Origin: Protopterus annectens
Lineage: Eukaryota > Chordata > Ceratodontiformes > Protopteridae
Assembly: GCF_019279795.1 (NCBI RefSeq)
Contig: NC_056745.1
Coordinates: 512,600,728-512,664,727 of the forward strand
Reading direction: 5' to 3'
DNA length: 64,000 bases
Shown one piece after another: positions 44,391 to 54,125 of this stretch. Within the stretch, counting starts at the first letter, position 1. Each line of letters opens with the position of its first letter. A program made the position numbers and the translations under genes. Below the pieces are notes generated by a model, which saw only the letters and a program-made list of their open reading frames with translations, did no database searches and had not been told where the DNA came from.

Positions 44391-44760
44391 AGTACAGTTG
44401 TGTACACTTACCATAAATGTAGATGTTCAAGTGTATTCACTGTTGCAGTCATTACGTTTGGGTTATCTGCTTGCAGGTAGCCCTCAGTCGGCCTGATTAA
44501 CAGTCTTAGGTCCTGCGTCAGTTGCTCTCTCTTCCGTGACGTCAGGTCATCAGGGGTATAAAACATGCAGCCAACGTCATTACATCAGTTTTTTTTGCCC
44601 CAGATGCCAGGTGCCCCCCTAATGGGAAGCAATTAAATCTAAAAATATACAAGGTTATACCTCAAACAAAAAAGCAAATACACCAAAAAGCTTTTAAGCA
44701 TTGAAAAGTAAAGAGGTATAGCCAAAAGTCGTCATGGGGCTGGAGGGGGGTAACCAGGAC

Positions 44761-44850
44761 TACAACAGTGAACACACTCGAAAATCTACATTTATGTACA
44801 CAACTGTACTATGTTCTTCACGTTTCACTGTTGCAGTCATTACATCTGGG
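44761..44850. repeat. ICR of D3c
   Basis: GTGAACACACTCGAAAATC to TACACAACTGTAC, then ATGTTCTTCACGTTTCACTG. A few bases (GGTAAG) are missing relative to D3b. Confidence 0.7.
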
Positions 44851-44869
44851 TAGATTCCCAAAGCTAAAG

Positions 44870-45260
44870 ATGGGAGGAGGAATTGAGATAACATTAGAAC
44901 CAGCTATAAGGCAATGCAAAAATGCAGTGGCAAAGCCAGCTCTGGATTTAGAGAAAATTGGCAAATGGCCCCTCTGAGGAACTGCTTGAGCAGTGGGAGA
45001 GAGAAGAGGGGAGGTTCTGTGTTACAATGAGCTGAAATGGCGGAGGTGTAAATTTTTATTGAGGGAAAAAGAGAGGCCCTTGTGAAGCATCTCAGTTAAG
45101 TATTGTAAAATCAGAGGTAAATTGGGCACTGCTGTGCTCATCCCTTGAGATTGGTTCCAGGCACATTAGTACTAGGTCTCCTTGCTTCTAAAATGACATC
45201 CATCACTGGTTTACTGAGGGATGGTAAAAGAGAGCTTAGGTAATTAGCCAGGCTGCTAGG
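44870..45260 (-). pseudogene. D3c tyrosine recombinase with internal deletion
   Basis: The N-terminal piece (VMDVILEARRPSTNVPG) and the extreme C-terminus remain. At 44968 the sequence jumps from GGCAAATGG to CCCCTCTGAGG. Comparison with D3d (about 55848-56497) shows about 650 bp lost, removing Arg I, HxxR, Trp and Tyr. This copy cannot encode an active recombinase. Confidence 0.7.
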
Positions 45261-47060
45261 TTCAGTGTTTGAAGCTGAGGGTGCAGAATCTGTTTCTTCC
45301 GCCGAGACAGCAGGGTAGGAGTCTGAGGCAGGTGTCATGGGGCCAACAGTGACACTGCGCAGGAGGGGGTACCAGTGCTGGCATGGCCAGGCTGGTACAA
45401 TCAAAATCATTCTTGGTTTGTCTTGTTTGATCTTTAGTAGTACTTTGGAGAGCAGAGGCAGAGGAGGAAAGGCAAACTGATTTTTCCAGCTGAAGGACAG
45501 AGCATCCACTTTCCAAGCATGTCTGTGGGAAGTTCTTGCACAAAACTTTTCCAATTGATAGTTCTGGGGGGAAGTCTATATCTGGGCTCCCCCGTTTGCT
45601 TGTCAACATGTTGAAAATCCTTGGTTCCAGTTTCCACTCGTGTGGGTCCAAGAGGGTTCTGCTTAGTCCATCTGCCAGTGTATTTAGTTTTCCTGGCAGG
45701 AACTGAGCTTGTAGACGTACTTGGTAGCTCAAGGCTGTGTTCCACAATGCCATGGCTAGTCTGCAGAGGGGGCAAGAATGTGTACCCCCCCCTGCTTATG
45801 TACCACATAACAGTGGTCTTGTCAGTCTTTACCATTAATTGTTCTGGAAGAATGTGGTCTTTGAAGGCTGTCAGAGCATTCTGTACAGCTAACATTTCTT
45901 TATGATTGATGTGAAGTTGCATTTGAATTAGGTTCCATTTGCCCTGAATGCACTTCCCTGCCAGGTGCGCCCCCCCCAATGCATAGTCTGATGCGTCTGT
46001 TAGGGTTTGGCCGGCTGGGGGTAGTGTGAATGGTAGTCCTTTGTTTTGGTGGCAGGCCTCTGCCCACCAAAGGAACTCTAGGCGTAGACAAGGAATGATA
46101 GGAATCTTTGCTTCTACAGCCCGAGGATGTTGACACCATAGACTTTTTAGATACCATTGTAGTTTCCTCATATGCAGTCTTGCATATGGAATTAGGAGGA
46201 GGCCATGAACCCCAAGGCATGTAGTATTTGCCTTGCAGATAGCAGGGTTTTTGTGACCACTTGTCTGAAGTAGGTTGTCAACTGAATTTGTTTCTTTGGC
46301 GTGAGGAAAGCCATCTGGGAAGTTGTATTCAAGCTTGCTCCCAGGAATATAAATTGACAGGGTACCAGGTGTGATTGCTTTTAGTTTATGGTGTAACCCA
46401 GACAAGTTAATACCCTCTGTACAAAAGTCAAATGATTCAAAAGTATGTCCTGGTTTTCTGCCTGAATTAGACAATCGTCCAGGTACTGGTATATTTGAAT
46501 ATTTCTTTACCTGCAAAATGCAATGACTGGAGCTAAGCATTTTGTGAGTACCCTGGGCGCAGTAGATAAGCCAAAGGGCAGTGCAGAGAACTGATAGTGC
46601 GTGTAGCCTGCTTTGAAGCTTAGGTATCTTCTGCAAGATTTCCTGATTGGGATGTGCAGGTATGCTTCCTTTAAAATTTAGTGTTGCTAACCATGCATCT
46701 TTGCTTAGCATATGAAGGAACTGGTGACGAGTCAGCATCTTGAATTTTGGAATCGCCAAAAAGGTGTTTAGAGTAGACAGGTCCAGGATAGGACGCCATG
46801 AATGGTCTTTTCTGGCTACTAGGAAAAATCTCAAGTAGAAACCTTGCCACTTTTTCTCTTCTGGTACCAACTGAATAGCCCCTATGCTTGAAAGAGTACT
46901 TGCTTTGGGCCTCTGACCACTTCGGAGGCAGATCCGGCTAACCGTTTGGAGTTGGTGACGTGTGGAAATGAAATCTGTATCCTTGGGACACTAATTAAAA
47001 CCCATTTGTCCTGGGTAATGAGTCCCCAGCTCTTTGCATGAAGTGCAACCTTTCCCCCCA
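45240..47060 (-). pseudogene. D3c ORF2 remnant: RT, RNase H, MT-like module
   Basis: RT: RPILDLSTLNTFLAIPKFKM (46870 frame), then shifted. The palm reads as IPVPGRLSNSGRK, the out-of-frame reading of the YLDD-coding stretch (about 46470). RNase H: LTDASDYALGGAHL with an inserted base after ALG, MLAVQNALTAF, VKTDKTTVMWYIS (Asn to Lys beside the Asp). MT-like: PRMILIVPAWPCQHWYPLL. It has many indels. Confidence 0.6.
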
Positions 47061-47182
47061 AAGGGGAAGTCAGTTGAAAAGTGCTTGGAAGTTTTAAAAA
47101 GTCAGAGACAGTTTACCACCAGGGTGGGGGGGTGGGGGGGGGGTATTACTCTCAAATTGGGAAGTGGAGGCCCCCCCGCTGC

Positions 47183-48788
47183 TTAGTCCTGTGCGTCCCC
47201 TGGGACTGAAGCCTGGGTGCTCTGCTGAAGCTGAGTTTGGACTGAAGGTCTGGAAGAGGCAGGAAAGGACCAATTCTTAGAAGGCCAATGCCTACTGAAT
47301 CTTGGAGGTTGTACTTGTAAAAAGTCTAACAGTTTTTTCCAGCATCTTTTTAAGAACTTCTGCCTTGTTGCCAAACAGGTGGCCCTGATTTAAGGGAGCA
47401 TCCAGTAATTTCGCTTTAACATAATCTGGCAAGGATTGCTCCTTAAGCCAAGCATGCCTTCCAAGTACAGACCCAGTTACCGCAGTCCTGTAAAATGCCT
47501 CTAACGAATCAAAACTACATTGCAATGTATGTTTACCAACTTGTTCAGCAGAATGCATAAAATCCTGTAAATCCCTATTTTCAACAATCAGGAGTCAACA
47601 TTTTCTGTTTAAGCAATTCAATAATATGCAACTAATACTTCAACATATGAAACTGGTAATTCAAGGCCCCAATGGCCAAAGTTGCAGAAGTGTATACCTT
47701 CTTATCCCAACTATCCAGCACCCTGGAGTCTCTATCAGAGGGGGTAGGATTTTTGGCAGTAGTAGCTTTAATGCCCTTGGGTCCCTGTGAAATAATTTCA
47801 GGATCCGCAGTAGGACTTTTGAAAAGGAACTTGAGAGTCAGGAACCCCGTAATATCTATCAGGTTTTCTGGAAGCAGGAGGTAGAGAGTAAGGGACCATG
47901 CTAGATTCCAAAAAGGCATCATCAACAATGTCCAGTACAGGAGGTATAGCTAAAGGCCTGTGCTGGGGCAGGTGCAAGAAATCCCTAAGCCTCTTTTTAG
48001 AATCAGAGAAATCCTGATTTTCCCAACGAAAAAGCTCCCTGAGAGTATGCAAGGTTTCACCAAAAGAGAAATCCTCTTTTTTTTTTGGGGGCAGAGGGAG
48101 TAAGAGTCCTCAGCATCAGAATCCTCATTAGGTAGATAAGGGTAAATTCTAGGTCTCTTACAGGGGGGAAGGTTGGCTTCTCTTGATTAAAGTAATAAGG
48201 TCTTCAGTCATTCTTATTTGTTCTTTAGGCATAGAGGCCTGACCATGCGGGTCTGGGTGTAAATTTTCTATGCATGGTTCGAGTTTTAGGTCTTGAAGAA
48301 GATGGCTTCGGTTTAATATGCAAGTCCGTAGGCCTGAATACACCCTCAGAAGTTAGTGCCTGCACAGCGGCTCCGGACCCAACCAAAGTGGAGACATCTG
48401 CAGGTTCCATAGCTGAAGCATCTCACGGCATCCTGGACTCCGAATGGGCCTCAATAGAGGCCTGCGAATCTGAAGTAGCGGGTATCAGAGGCTGTGAAAG
48501 CGCCTCCCCGAGTACCGGCAAACTGGGCAGCCTGTCTCTATCTTTGTGTTTCTTCAGAATGTCGGTAGTCAGATGGCTTACAGAAGACATATTAGGATAA
48601 TTGAACTGAGCACCAAAAAATTTAGAAGCACAAATATACCGATGGATAGTTCATGGTTTAAATAAGGCACAAAACCGACAGCGAGGTACGTCGTGGTCAG
48701 GGCCTAGGCAAGGAATACAGTACGAATTAAAATTTTTATGAGGCATTTGCTTTCCAAAAGAAATGCAATTATTTACTTTTACTGACAT
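47183..48788 (-). pseudogene. D3c gag-like ORF1
   Basis: The start at 48788 precedes a decayed Cys cluster. The Pro/Ser region is at 48410-48158, the acidic linker is truncated near 48090 beside a T-run, and the core has KVYTSATLAIGALNYQFHM and HSAEQVGKHTLQCSFDSLEA (47928-47292). Frames shift at least four times. Confidence 0.6.
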
Positions 48789-48984
48789 CGGTTTAGAGCA
48801 AGAAAAATTTCCACAAAGGGGTATTTAGCTTTTAGTTGAAGACTTTGGTTCTGAAGCTCAAAAACGAAAATTTCAGGAGTCTGCCGACCGGCACTTGCGA
48901 ACTGCTTCTGCTTCAGGCACTGCACAGCAAGAAAAGAAAGACTGGGGTAATGACATCGGCTGCATGTTTTATACCCTTTCTAAA

Positions 48985-49121
48985 AATTCAAAAAACAAAC
49001 TGGTGAAAAAAACACCCTTGCAGGCCCAGCGCCTTTAAACTCCTAGACTCAAATAGATGTGTGCAAAGTTCTTTATAATCCACAGGTTATGTTGTAAACA
49101 AGAACGCCAATAAACAAAAAT
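48985..49121 (-). repeat. Left inverted pseudo-LTR piece of the PLE
   Basis: The reverse complement of this stretch (GTTTATTGGCGTTCTTG, then ACAACATAACCTGTGGATTA and GGCGCTGGGCCTGCAAGGG) matches 50794-50895 almost base for base. It does not include the hammerhead motif. Confidence 0.85.
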
Positions 49122-49124
49122 TCT

Positions 49125-49631
49125 TTGGTCCAAGAGAAAGTAGCATTATACACTAAGTTTTTGGATGACATTTTTGTCATCTTCAATGGTACTCTAGATA
49201 ATGTTAATAACTTGGTGTCGTTTAATGGCTCCACAGAATTTTTGAAATTCACATCTGAGTTTGCCATTGACAAGATTACTTACTTGGACGTGGAACTAGA
49301 GAAAGATAGCAGCTTAAATCGCTTCATGGCCAGCATATATTGGAAGCAGACTTTCTCGAATTCTTATCTACACTTTGACAGCAAACACCCATTACACCAA
49401 AAGAGGGCTATCGTGAAAGGCCAATTTGTTCGAGCAGCCTGTATGACATCAGAAAACAAGAAATTTCACGAGGAGTGCAAGTTCATCTTTGGCATGTTCG
49501 TCAGCAGAGGGTACCCCGAAAATTTTGTCACAGAATTGAATTTGGAAGTGCAGGGGAAGAGGGCCAATGGCCACTTCCACCCCATTTTGGGGAATATGGA
49601 GGATGGGTCTTTATGTTTACCTCGCCAGTGA
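49125..49631 (+). pseudogene. PLE reverse transcriptase, 5'-truncated
   Basis: The frame opens just before the catalytic motif: TKFLDDIFVIFNGTLDN, with the two Asp of the RT palm. It continues through KITYLDVELEKD, YWKQTFSNSYLHFDSKHP and RGYPENFVTELN, typical of the PLE palm and thumb. The fingers and N-terminal part are missing. The frame ends at 49629 with three stops in the next 30 bases, before the endonuclease part in the same frame. Confidence 0.75.
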
Positions 49632-49646
49632 GTCTGATACTTTTAG

Positions 49647-50285
49647 TTGTTCTTTTGTAATTTATTCAACTTGGATGCAATGGACATTGTGTCCATTATA
49701 AAGAAAAACTGGCGCTTATTAACCGAGTCAATAGGAGCATTTGGACTATTATCGCCCCCTAACGTTACTTTCAGGAGGGGCCTTATCAAAAACATCCTGG
49801 AGTCCAAAGTTGCTGGTGCCTTCCCCAGAACTGGGATGTTCAAATGTAACATGTGCAGGTACTGCAGACACATTAAAGCAAGTTCAGCTTTTTCCATCAG
49901 GGATAAGAAATATCTCATACAAGGAAGATTCAATTGTGCCAGTAATCGGGTGGTATATTTAGCCCAGTTTTCGGTCTGCCCAGGTTTCTACATCAGCAAG
50001 ACTGATAGGAAACTACAGGAACGAGTATACGAGCACTTATATGCCATCAGGAAGGGGAAGGTAGACAACGCTCTGGCCAAACATATATTAGATAATCTAG
50101 GTCACGAATTTTCGTTTAGAGTCATCGATCAACTAAACCAGGAGTTTATGGGGGGACCCGATTCTTTAAGACTTGAATGCAAGGAGTTGATGTGGCAACT
50201 TAAGTTGGAAGCTTACCATTTACCTGGACTTAACAGTATGCTTTCCATCAGTTGCTTTCTCAAATTGAGAAGCCTAGTGAGGTGA
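49647..50285 (+). pseudogene. PLE GIY-YIG endonuclease region
   Basis: It follows the RT in the same frame after several stops. The linker has a Cys cluster (FKCNMCRYCRHIK), as in PLE proteins. The nuclease domain begins RVVYLAQFSVCPGFYISKT, a variant of the GIY-YIG two-strand motif, followed by DRKLQERVYEHLYAIRKGK with the expected Arg/Glu/His helix. The C-terminal part is open to 50285. It would nick target DNA for primed reverse transcription. The stops upstream and the truncated RT make the whole element dead. Confidence 0.75.
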
Positions 50286-50714
50286 AGCCCCCTGGAGTGA
50301 CTTAATGCCATCTGGGAACATATTCTTGGGTTTTACCATTTTTTATTTCACTTCTGTGTTCACTATTTATTGTTTATACTAATGTTTATATTAACACTTT
50401 TGGGAATCTTCTTTCCACTTTTATACTTATTTTTAAAATGAATCTAATTTTTCTTGTGGCTATTGACACATTTGATCATTTGTATTTATATGTATTTATG
50501 GCGGCTTTAAAATTCAATATTTGGAGCATCATAGGTTTACCAGCATTGATGGCAGGTATGAGTAGTACATACCAAATTGTTGATCATTTTGGCCGCTTCT
50601 TAGTTAAAAATTTTCAAAGTGTAATTATGTGCCTTTTAAAGGGGAGCCGCTAGGGGGCGCATTTCAGTGGAGTAGTGATGTATTTATAGTGAGACAAATG
50701 TGTGGTGCAGTTTG

Positions 50715-50776
50715 TTTTTCTGAGGAAGTTGGTGCAGAGCGCCGACGAAAAGCTTGTTTTTAAGCTTAATAAAATT
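50715..50776 (+). ncRNA. Hammerhead ribozyme-like motif in the PLE 3' region
   Basis: The core CTGAGGA (50720-50726) is followed by helix II (GTTGGTGC, loop AGA, GCGCCGAC), then GAAA (50747-50750). Helix III is AAGCTT, loop, AAGCTT, ending in T-A (50766-50767) where the N-U-H cleavage site belongs. Flanking T-rich and A-rich runs (50713-50719, 50768-50773) can form a weak helix I. PLEs are known to carry hammerheads in their pseudo-LTRs. One extra A lies between CTGAGGA and helix II. Confidence 0.6.
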
Positions 50777-50906
50777 TCAATTTGTTTTTTTCGTTTATTG
50801 GCGTTCTTGTTTACAACATAACCTGTGGATTATAAAGAACTTTGCACACATCTATCTGAATCTAGGAGTTTAAAGGCGCTGGGCCTGCAAGGGTGGTTTT
50901 TCAGTT

Positions 50907-51054
50907 TGTTTTATACCCCTGACGACCTGACGTCACAGAAGTAGAGACAGCAACCGACGCAGGACCCAAGACTTTGTTAATCAGGCCGACTGAGGGCTAC
51001 CTGCAAGCAGATAACCCAAATGTAATGACTGCAACGGTGACACACGAAGAAAAT
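50907..51054 (-). mobile_element. D3c right ITR, remaining part
   Basis: After the PLE the D3 ITR resumes with ATACCCCTGACGACCTGACG and runs to the terminus CACGAAGAAAAT at 51054, one base different from the usual GAACAT. Confidence 0.8.
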
Positions 51055-51094
51055 CCCCACAGGTGATGACTGCAACAGTGAAACACGAAGACCA
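51055..51094 (-). mobile_element. D5a right terminus
   Basis: CCCCACAGGTGATGACTGC then AACAGTGAAACACGAAGACC continues the D5a ITR cut at 44390 and matches the reverse complement of the D5a ICR second half. The last few bases deviate from GAACAT, so the end is eroded. Confidence 0.65.
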
Positions 51095-51941
51095 ACTGTT
51101 TCAGATACCAAGCTGTAACCTCTTCTACTTTAGTCCCAATTTTCTCTAGCAAGGATTGCTGGTAACTGACATCAGCCTAGACATAGGAACATGGCCCTAA
51201 AGAAGGCTACTTATGTGAAGGCACAGTCTTGTCCTTTCCCTTCAGTTTCTTGAATACCCATTCAGCGGGAGTACTAGAGGAGACCGTTATCCAAGGGGCA
51301 TTAAAGTGCTCCAACTTTACATGGTCTATAAGGAGTGCAGCTCTCAACTAGGCACATCTCCAAATGTCCTACATGATGCATCCAGAGTTATTGGGAGTGC
51401 TTGGCTACCTAAGCTAACAAGTCAGCTAATTTGTCTCTCATTTTCCAACTTTACATCCTCATCTTGCACTCCCCTCTGTACACAAGAGCTTAAAAGCTCA
51501 AAATTTCTTTCAGCCAAGTGGATCGCCACCACAAATGCAGACTTCCAAGTCAAAAACATCATATCTGAGGACCCTGCTGGTTCAAAAGGAGAAAAAGTAA
51601 GCTTCTCCAACACAAAATTGTAGTCCCAAGATGAAGCAAGAGCTATTTTCTGGACTCAAGGTGGAGGATATCCATAAGGGTCCATTTTGTCAAAGGACTG
51701 GAGAAGAGGAAGCTGATGGGACAAGATGGCACTGCAGAGGCAAAAATCTTAGAACGAGAAAGCCCTTTTAAAAAAACGACAGACAAGGAACTACAGAAAA
51801 CTAAGTATGCAGGCATGGCAGATCAAAGCTCTGGGGCGGGATAACAGTAGCTGTACTGTAAAGCCTTTTACCCAAACCTGTGTACTCCACTCTCCACATT
51901 CACTGGCAATAGGGTTCATGGGTCCTTAGATGTAACTGGAA
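51095..51941 (-). mobile_element. D6 relic: gag fragment joined to YR fragment
   Basis: On the minus strand 51340-51220 reads DHVKLEHFNAPWITVSS, equivalent to the DHVKAKLLDAPL gag block. 51613-51422 reads MLEKLTFSPFEPAGSSDMMF and WKSAFVVAIHLAERNFELLS, equivalent to the YR FVLEKLTLPPFEPAA region. The ORF2 part that should separate them is absent, so an internal deletion or recombination fused them. The catalytic Arg segment is degraded (LAERNFEL). Confidence 0.5.
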
Positions 51942-52676
51942 AGTAGAGTTGGGTCCACTTGCCGTAAGTGCAGATACTCGTCTTTAGTGCTGCTCTAGTA
52001 ACTCCTTGTATTTCCTGTTGAAGCACTTAGCTAATCATAACACAGGCTTTCACTCCTCCTCATGGAGGGCAGACACCATCAGGGAATAAGGGAGTCTCAG
52101 CCACTATTTTATGTCTTTCTTGCCCCTACCCAAAACTGGAGCCCCACAAACTCTTCACACCCCAAGCCAAGGGAACAAAATATCCCCACTGTCCCCCTGG
52201 AGGGCCATTATAAAGTAAAAAAAACTGAAAGGGGAGACTAGAGGAAAAAAACTAAGCAATAATGGAAAAGGGTTAAGATACCCCCACCTCAATCCAAGCA
52301 GAGAAAGAAAGGATCGTTAAGACTACTGCAACAGTGAAGCCAAACATCTACATTTATGAAGTGGGCAGACACTGTACTATGTTCATGCTTTGATGTGGCA
52401 GTAATGACTCCTTGGAAGGATTCCCAAAGCTGACGTTGAGGAGCTGGATAAAGAGCCAAGATAAAGTTAGGAGACTCTCTAGAACTGCAACAAAACCCAA
52501 CTCTAGAAAGAGGAGAAACTGTTGGGTTTTGTAAAAGGTATGAGCAGAACACAATCTGGCTGCCTCCAGTACTTCCTTGATAGATACCTCTCTGGTGAAG
52601 ATAGTAGTAGCTGTTTCTTGCTCTAGGGAAGTGTCCTAATATGCTGCCTCACCCATTTTCCAGGTCTCTCTCAAAA
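51942..52676 (-). mobile_element. D6 element 3' part: left ITR, ICR, YR C-terminus
   Basis: A further family starts AGTAGAGTTGGGTCCACTTG after AAA. TTATGTCTTTCTTGCCCC (52108) marks the ITR inner end. The ICR at about 52320-52430 reads CAACAGTGAAGCCAAAC to GACACTGTAC, then ATGTTCATGCTTTGATG. The YR C-terminal part follows to about 52670, where D4d begins. Confidence 0.6.
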
Positions 52677-52999
52677 TACAATAATTATGTAAAATCTTAC
52701 CATAACTATAGATGTCCTTCTCTTCCATGTTGCAGTATTCATACTGTGGGATTTCCAGCCCTCAGGTGACCAGACATTGGCGCCTTATACAAAAGCTTAA
52801 GGCTGGCTACCATAGGTGCATGGGACGTCACGTATAAATGTGATGCTGATATGTACAGACCTCAGAACTTGAATCCCAGAGAAGAGACCAAGGCCAAGCA
52901 GAAGCAAAAGCAAATGTCCTAGCAGGGCTCTGAGTGGCCTCCAGTGAAGGTATACCCCAGAGAAGATAAGAGGCTATCAGGGGGATGGAGGGTGGGAAG

Positions 53000-53105
53000 G
53001 AATACTGCAACATGGAAGACAAGGACATCTATGGTTATGCAACTATTCTATGTCCTTCGATTCCATTGTTGCAGTAGTCATACTGTGGGAGAGTACCACA
53101 GCTAG
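53000..53105. repeat. ICR of D4d
   Basis: GAATACTGCAACATGGAAG, GGACATCTATGGTTATG, then CTATTCTATGTCCTTCGATTC and TTGTTGCAGTAGTCATACTG. The first half mirrors the left end (52690-52760). Confidence 0.65.
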
Positions 53106-54125
53106 GAGGAATGTAGAGAGGTGGCTGCGGTGGAAGATTCTAGGAATCCTTGCAGGATTCCCCTGGCCCTAGAGAGCTGGTCCAGCTTGTAGTCTTGGTG
53201 AAAGTAAGGACTGTGGACCAAGTGGCTGCCTCCAATATGGAAGCTGTGTCAAGTCCTTTCATAAAGTCCTTGGAGGTAGCCATGCCTCTGGTAAAATGCG
53301 CTCGCACTCCTTGAGGCAATGGTTTGTGATGAGAGTAGCAAAAACAGATGGATTTTTTTGGAGACTGCCTTACCCAAGGCCCTGGGATGGAAAGAAATGA
53401 AGAGTTAGTCAGACTTTCTGAAAGACTTGTACATAGACAACGGGGATTCTACTTGGACAAAAACATCTAGGGAATAGAGGATCCTCTCCGCGGAGTTAGT
53501 AGGAGAGGGGGTAGGAGGTGGGGAGGTGAATGGACTGGTTTATGGAAAGCTCATTAACTACTTTGGGCATAAAGGAGAGGTTAGTGTAGGGAAACCCTGT
53601 CATTATGGATTATGTAAGGAGGGCAAGCCATCAGGGCCTTAATTCAGATACTCTTCTAGAAGAGGCGATGGCCAGTAAAAGGATTGTTTTCCATGTGCAC
53701 ATTTGCAGAGATGCTGTGCTGGCTGGCTCAAAAGGGGATAGGGTAAGCTTTTCTAGTACAAAGTTGAGATCCCAGGGAGGTGGAATGGGCTTTCCTGATG
53801 GTCTGATGTGCAAGACCCCTCTCAGGAAAAGTTTTACATCCAATCTAGAGAGGAGGCAGCTGTAAAGGCAAGCATGCAAAAATGGCTGAGAGATGGACTT
53901 TGACAGAAGAGTAAGTTAATCCCTCCTTAATGAGTCCGATGGTATAGTTCAGAACCAGGGGAAGATCTGCTCGAAATGGGTCCTTATTTCTCAGAGAACA
54001 CCATTTCGAGAATCTCTGCCATTTAGACAAGTAGTTTTTTCTTGCTCGCTTCCTGGCCTCCCTCATGACAGAGAGCATGTCTTCTGAGTAGTGTTGTCTA
54101 AAAGGGATCAAAAGTTGATCACCCA
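53105..54125 (-). pseudogene. D4d tyrosine recombinase
   Basis: The N-terminal arm DMLSVMREARKRARKNYLSK is followed by SSVKVHLSAIFACLPLQLPP (to 53845). Then comes DLNFVLEKLTLSPFEPAST and ASSRRVSELRP with catalytic Arg (53879-53631). The C-terminal half (53105-53630) is shifted by indels, though the Trp/Tyr region is at about 53200. Confidence 0.6.

Larger units (their letters stand above)
44391..48976 (-). mobile_element. DIRS element D3c, main segment, inserted in D5a right ITR
   Basis: The left terminus AGTACAGTTGTGTACAC is at 44391, the ITR runs to about 44610 and the ICR is at 44761-44850. ORF3 has a large deletion, and ORF2 and gag are decayed. The right ITR is split at 48976 by a Penelope-like element and ends at 51054 (CGAAGAAAAT). 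D5a resumes on its right with CCCCACAGGTGATGACTGC, which regenerates the D5a ITR and confirms the nesting. Confidence 0.8.
48977..50906 (+). mobile_element. Penelope-like element (PLE) inserted in the D3c right ITR
   Basis: This 1.93-kb plus-strand element is flanked by a 12-bp direct repeat TGTTTTATACCC (48965-48976 and 50907-50918). It has inverted copies of a roughly 135-bp end sequence (about 48985-49121 and 50789-50906), a 5'-truncated RT, a GIY-YIG-type endonuclease region and a hammerhead-like motif near the 3' end. This agrees with known PLE structure: inverted partial pseudo-LTR, RT, then GIY-YIG. The insertion lies exactly in the TATA box of the D3c promoter. Confidence 0.85.

Noticed and set aside
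48977..50906. Classification of the 48977-50906 element as a LINE
   Set aside because: The endonuclease part is GIY-YIG-like and lies after the RT. The ends are inverted pseudo-LTR pieces, and there is no poly(A)-type tail.
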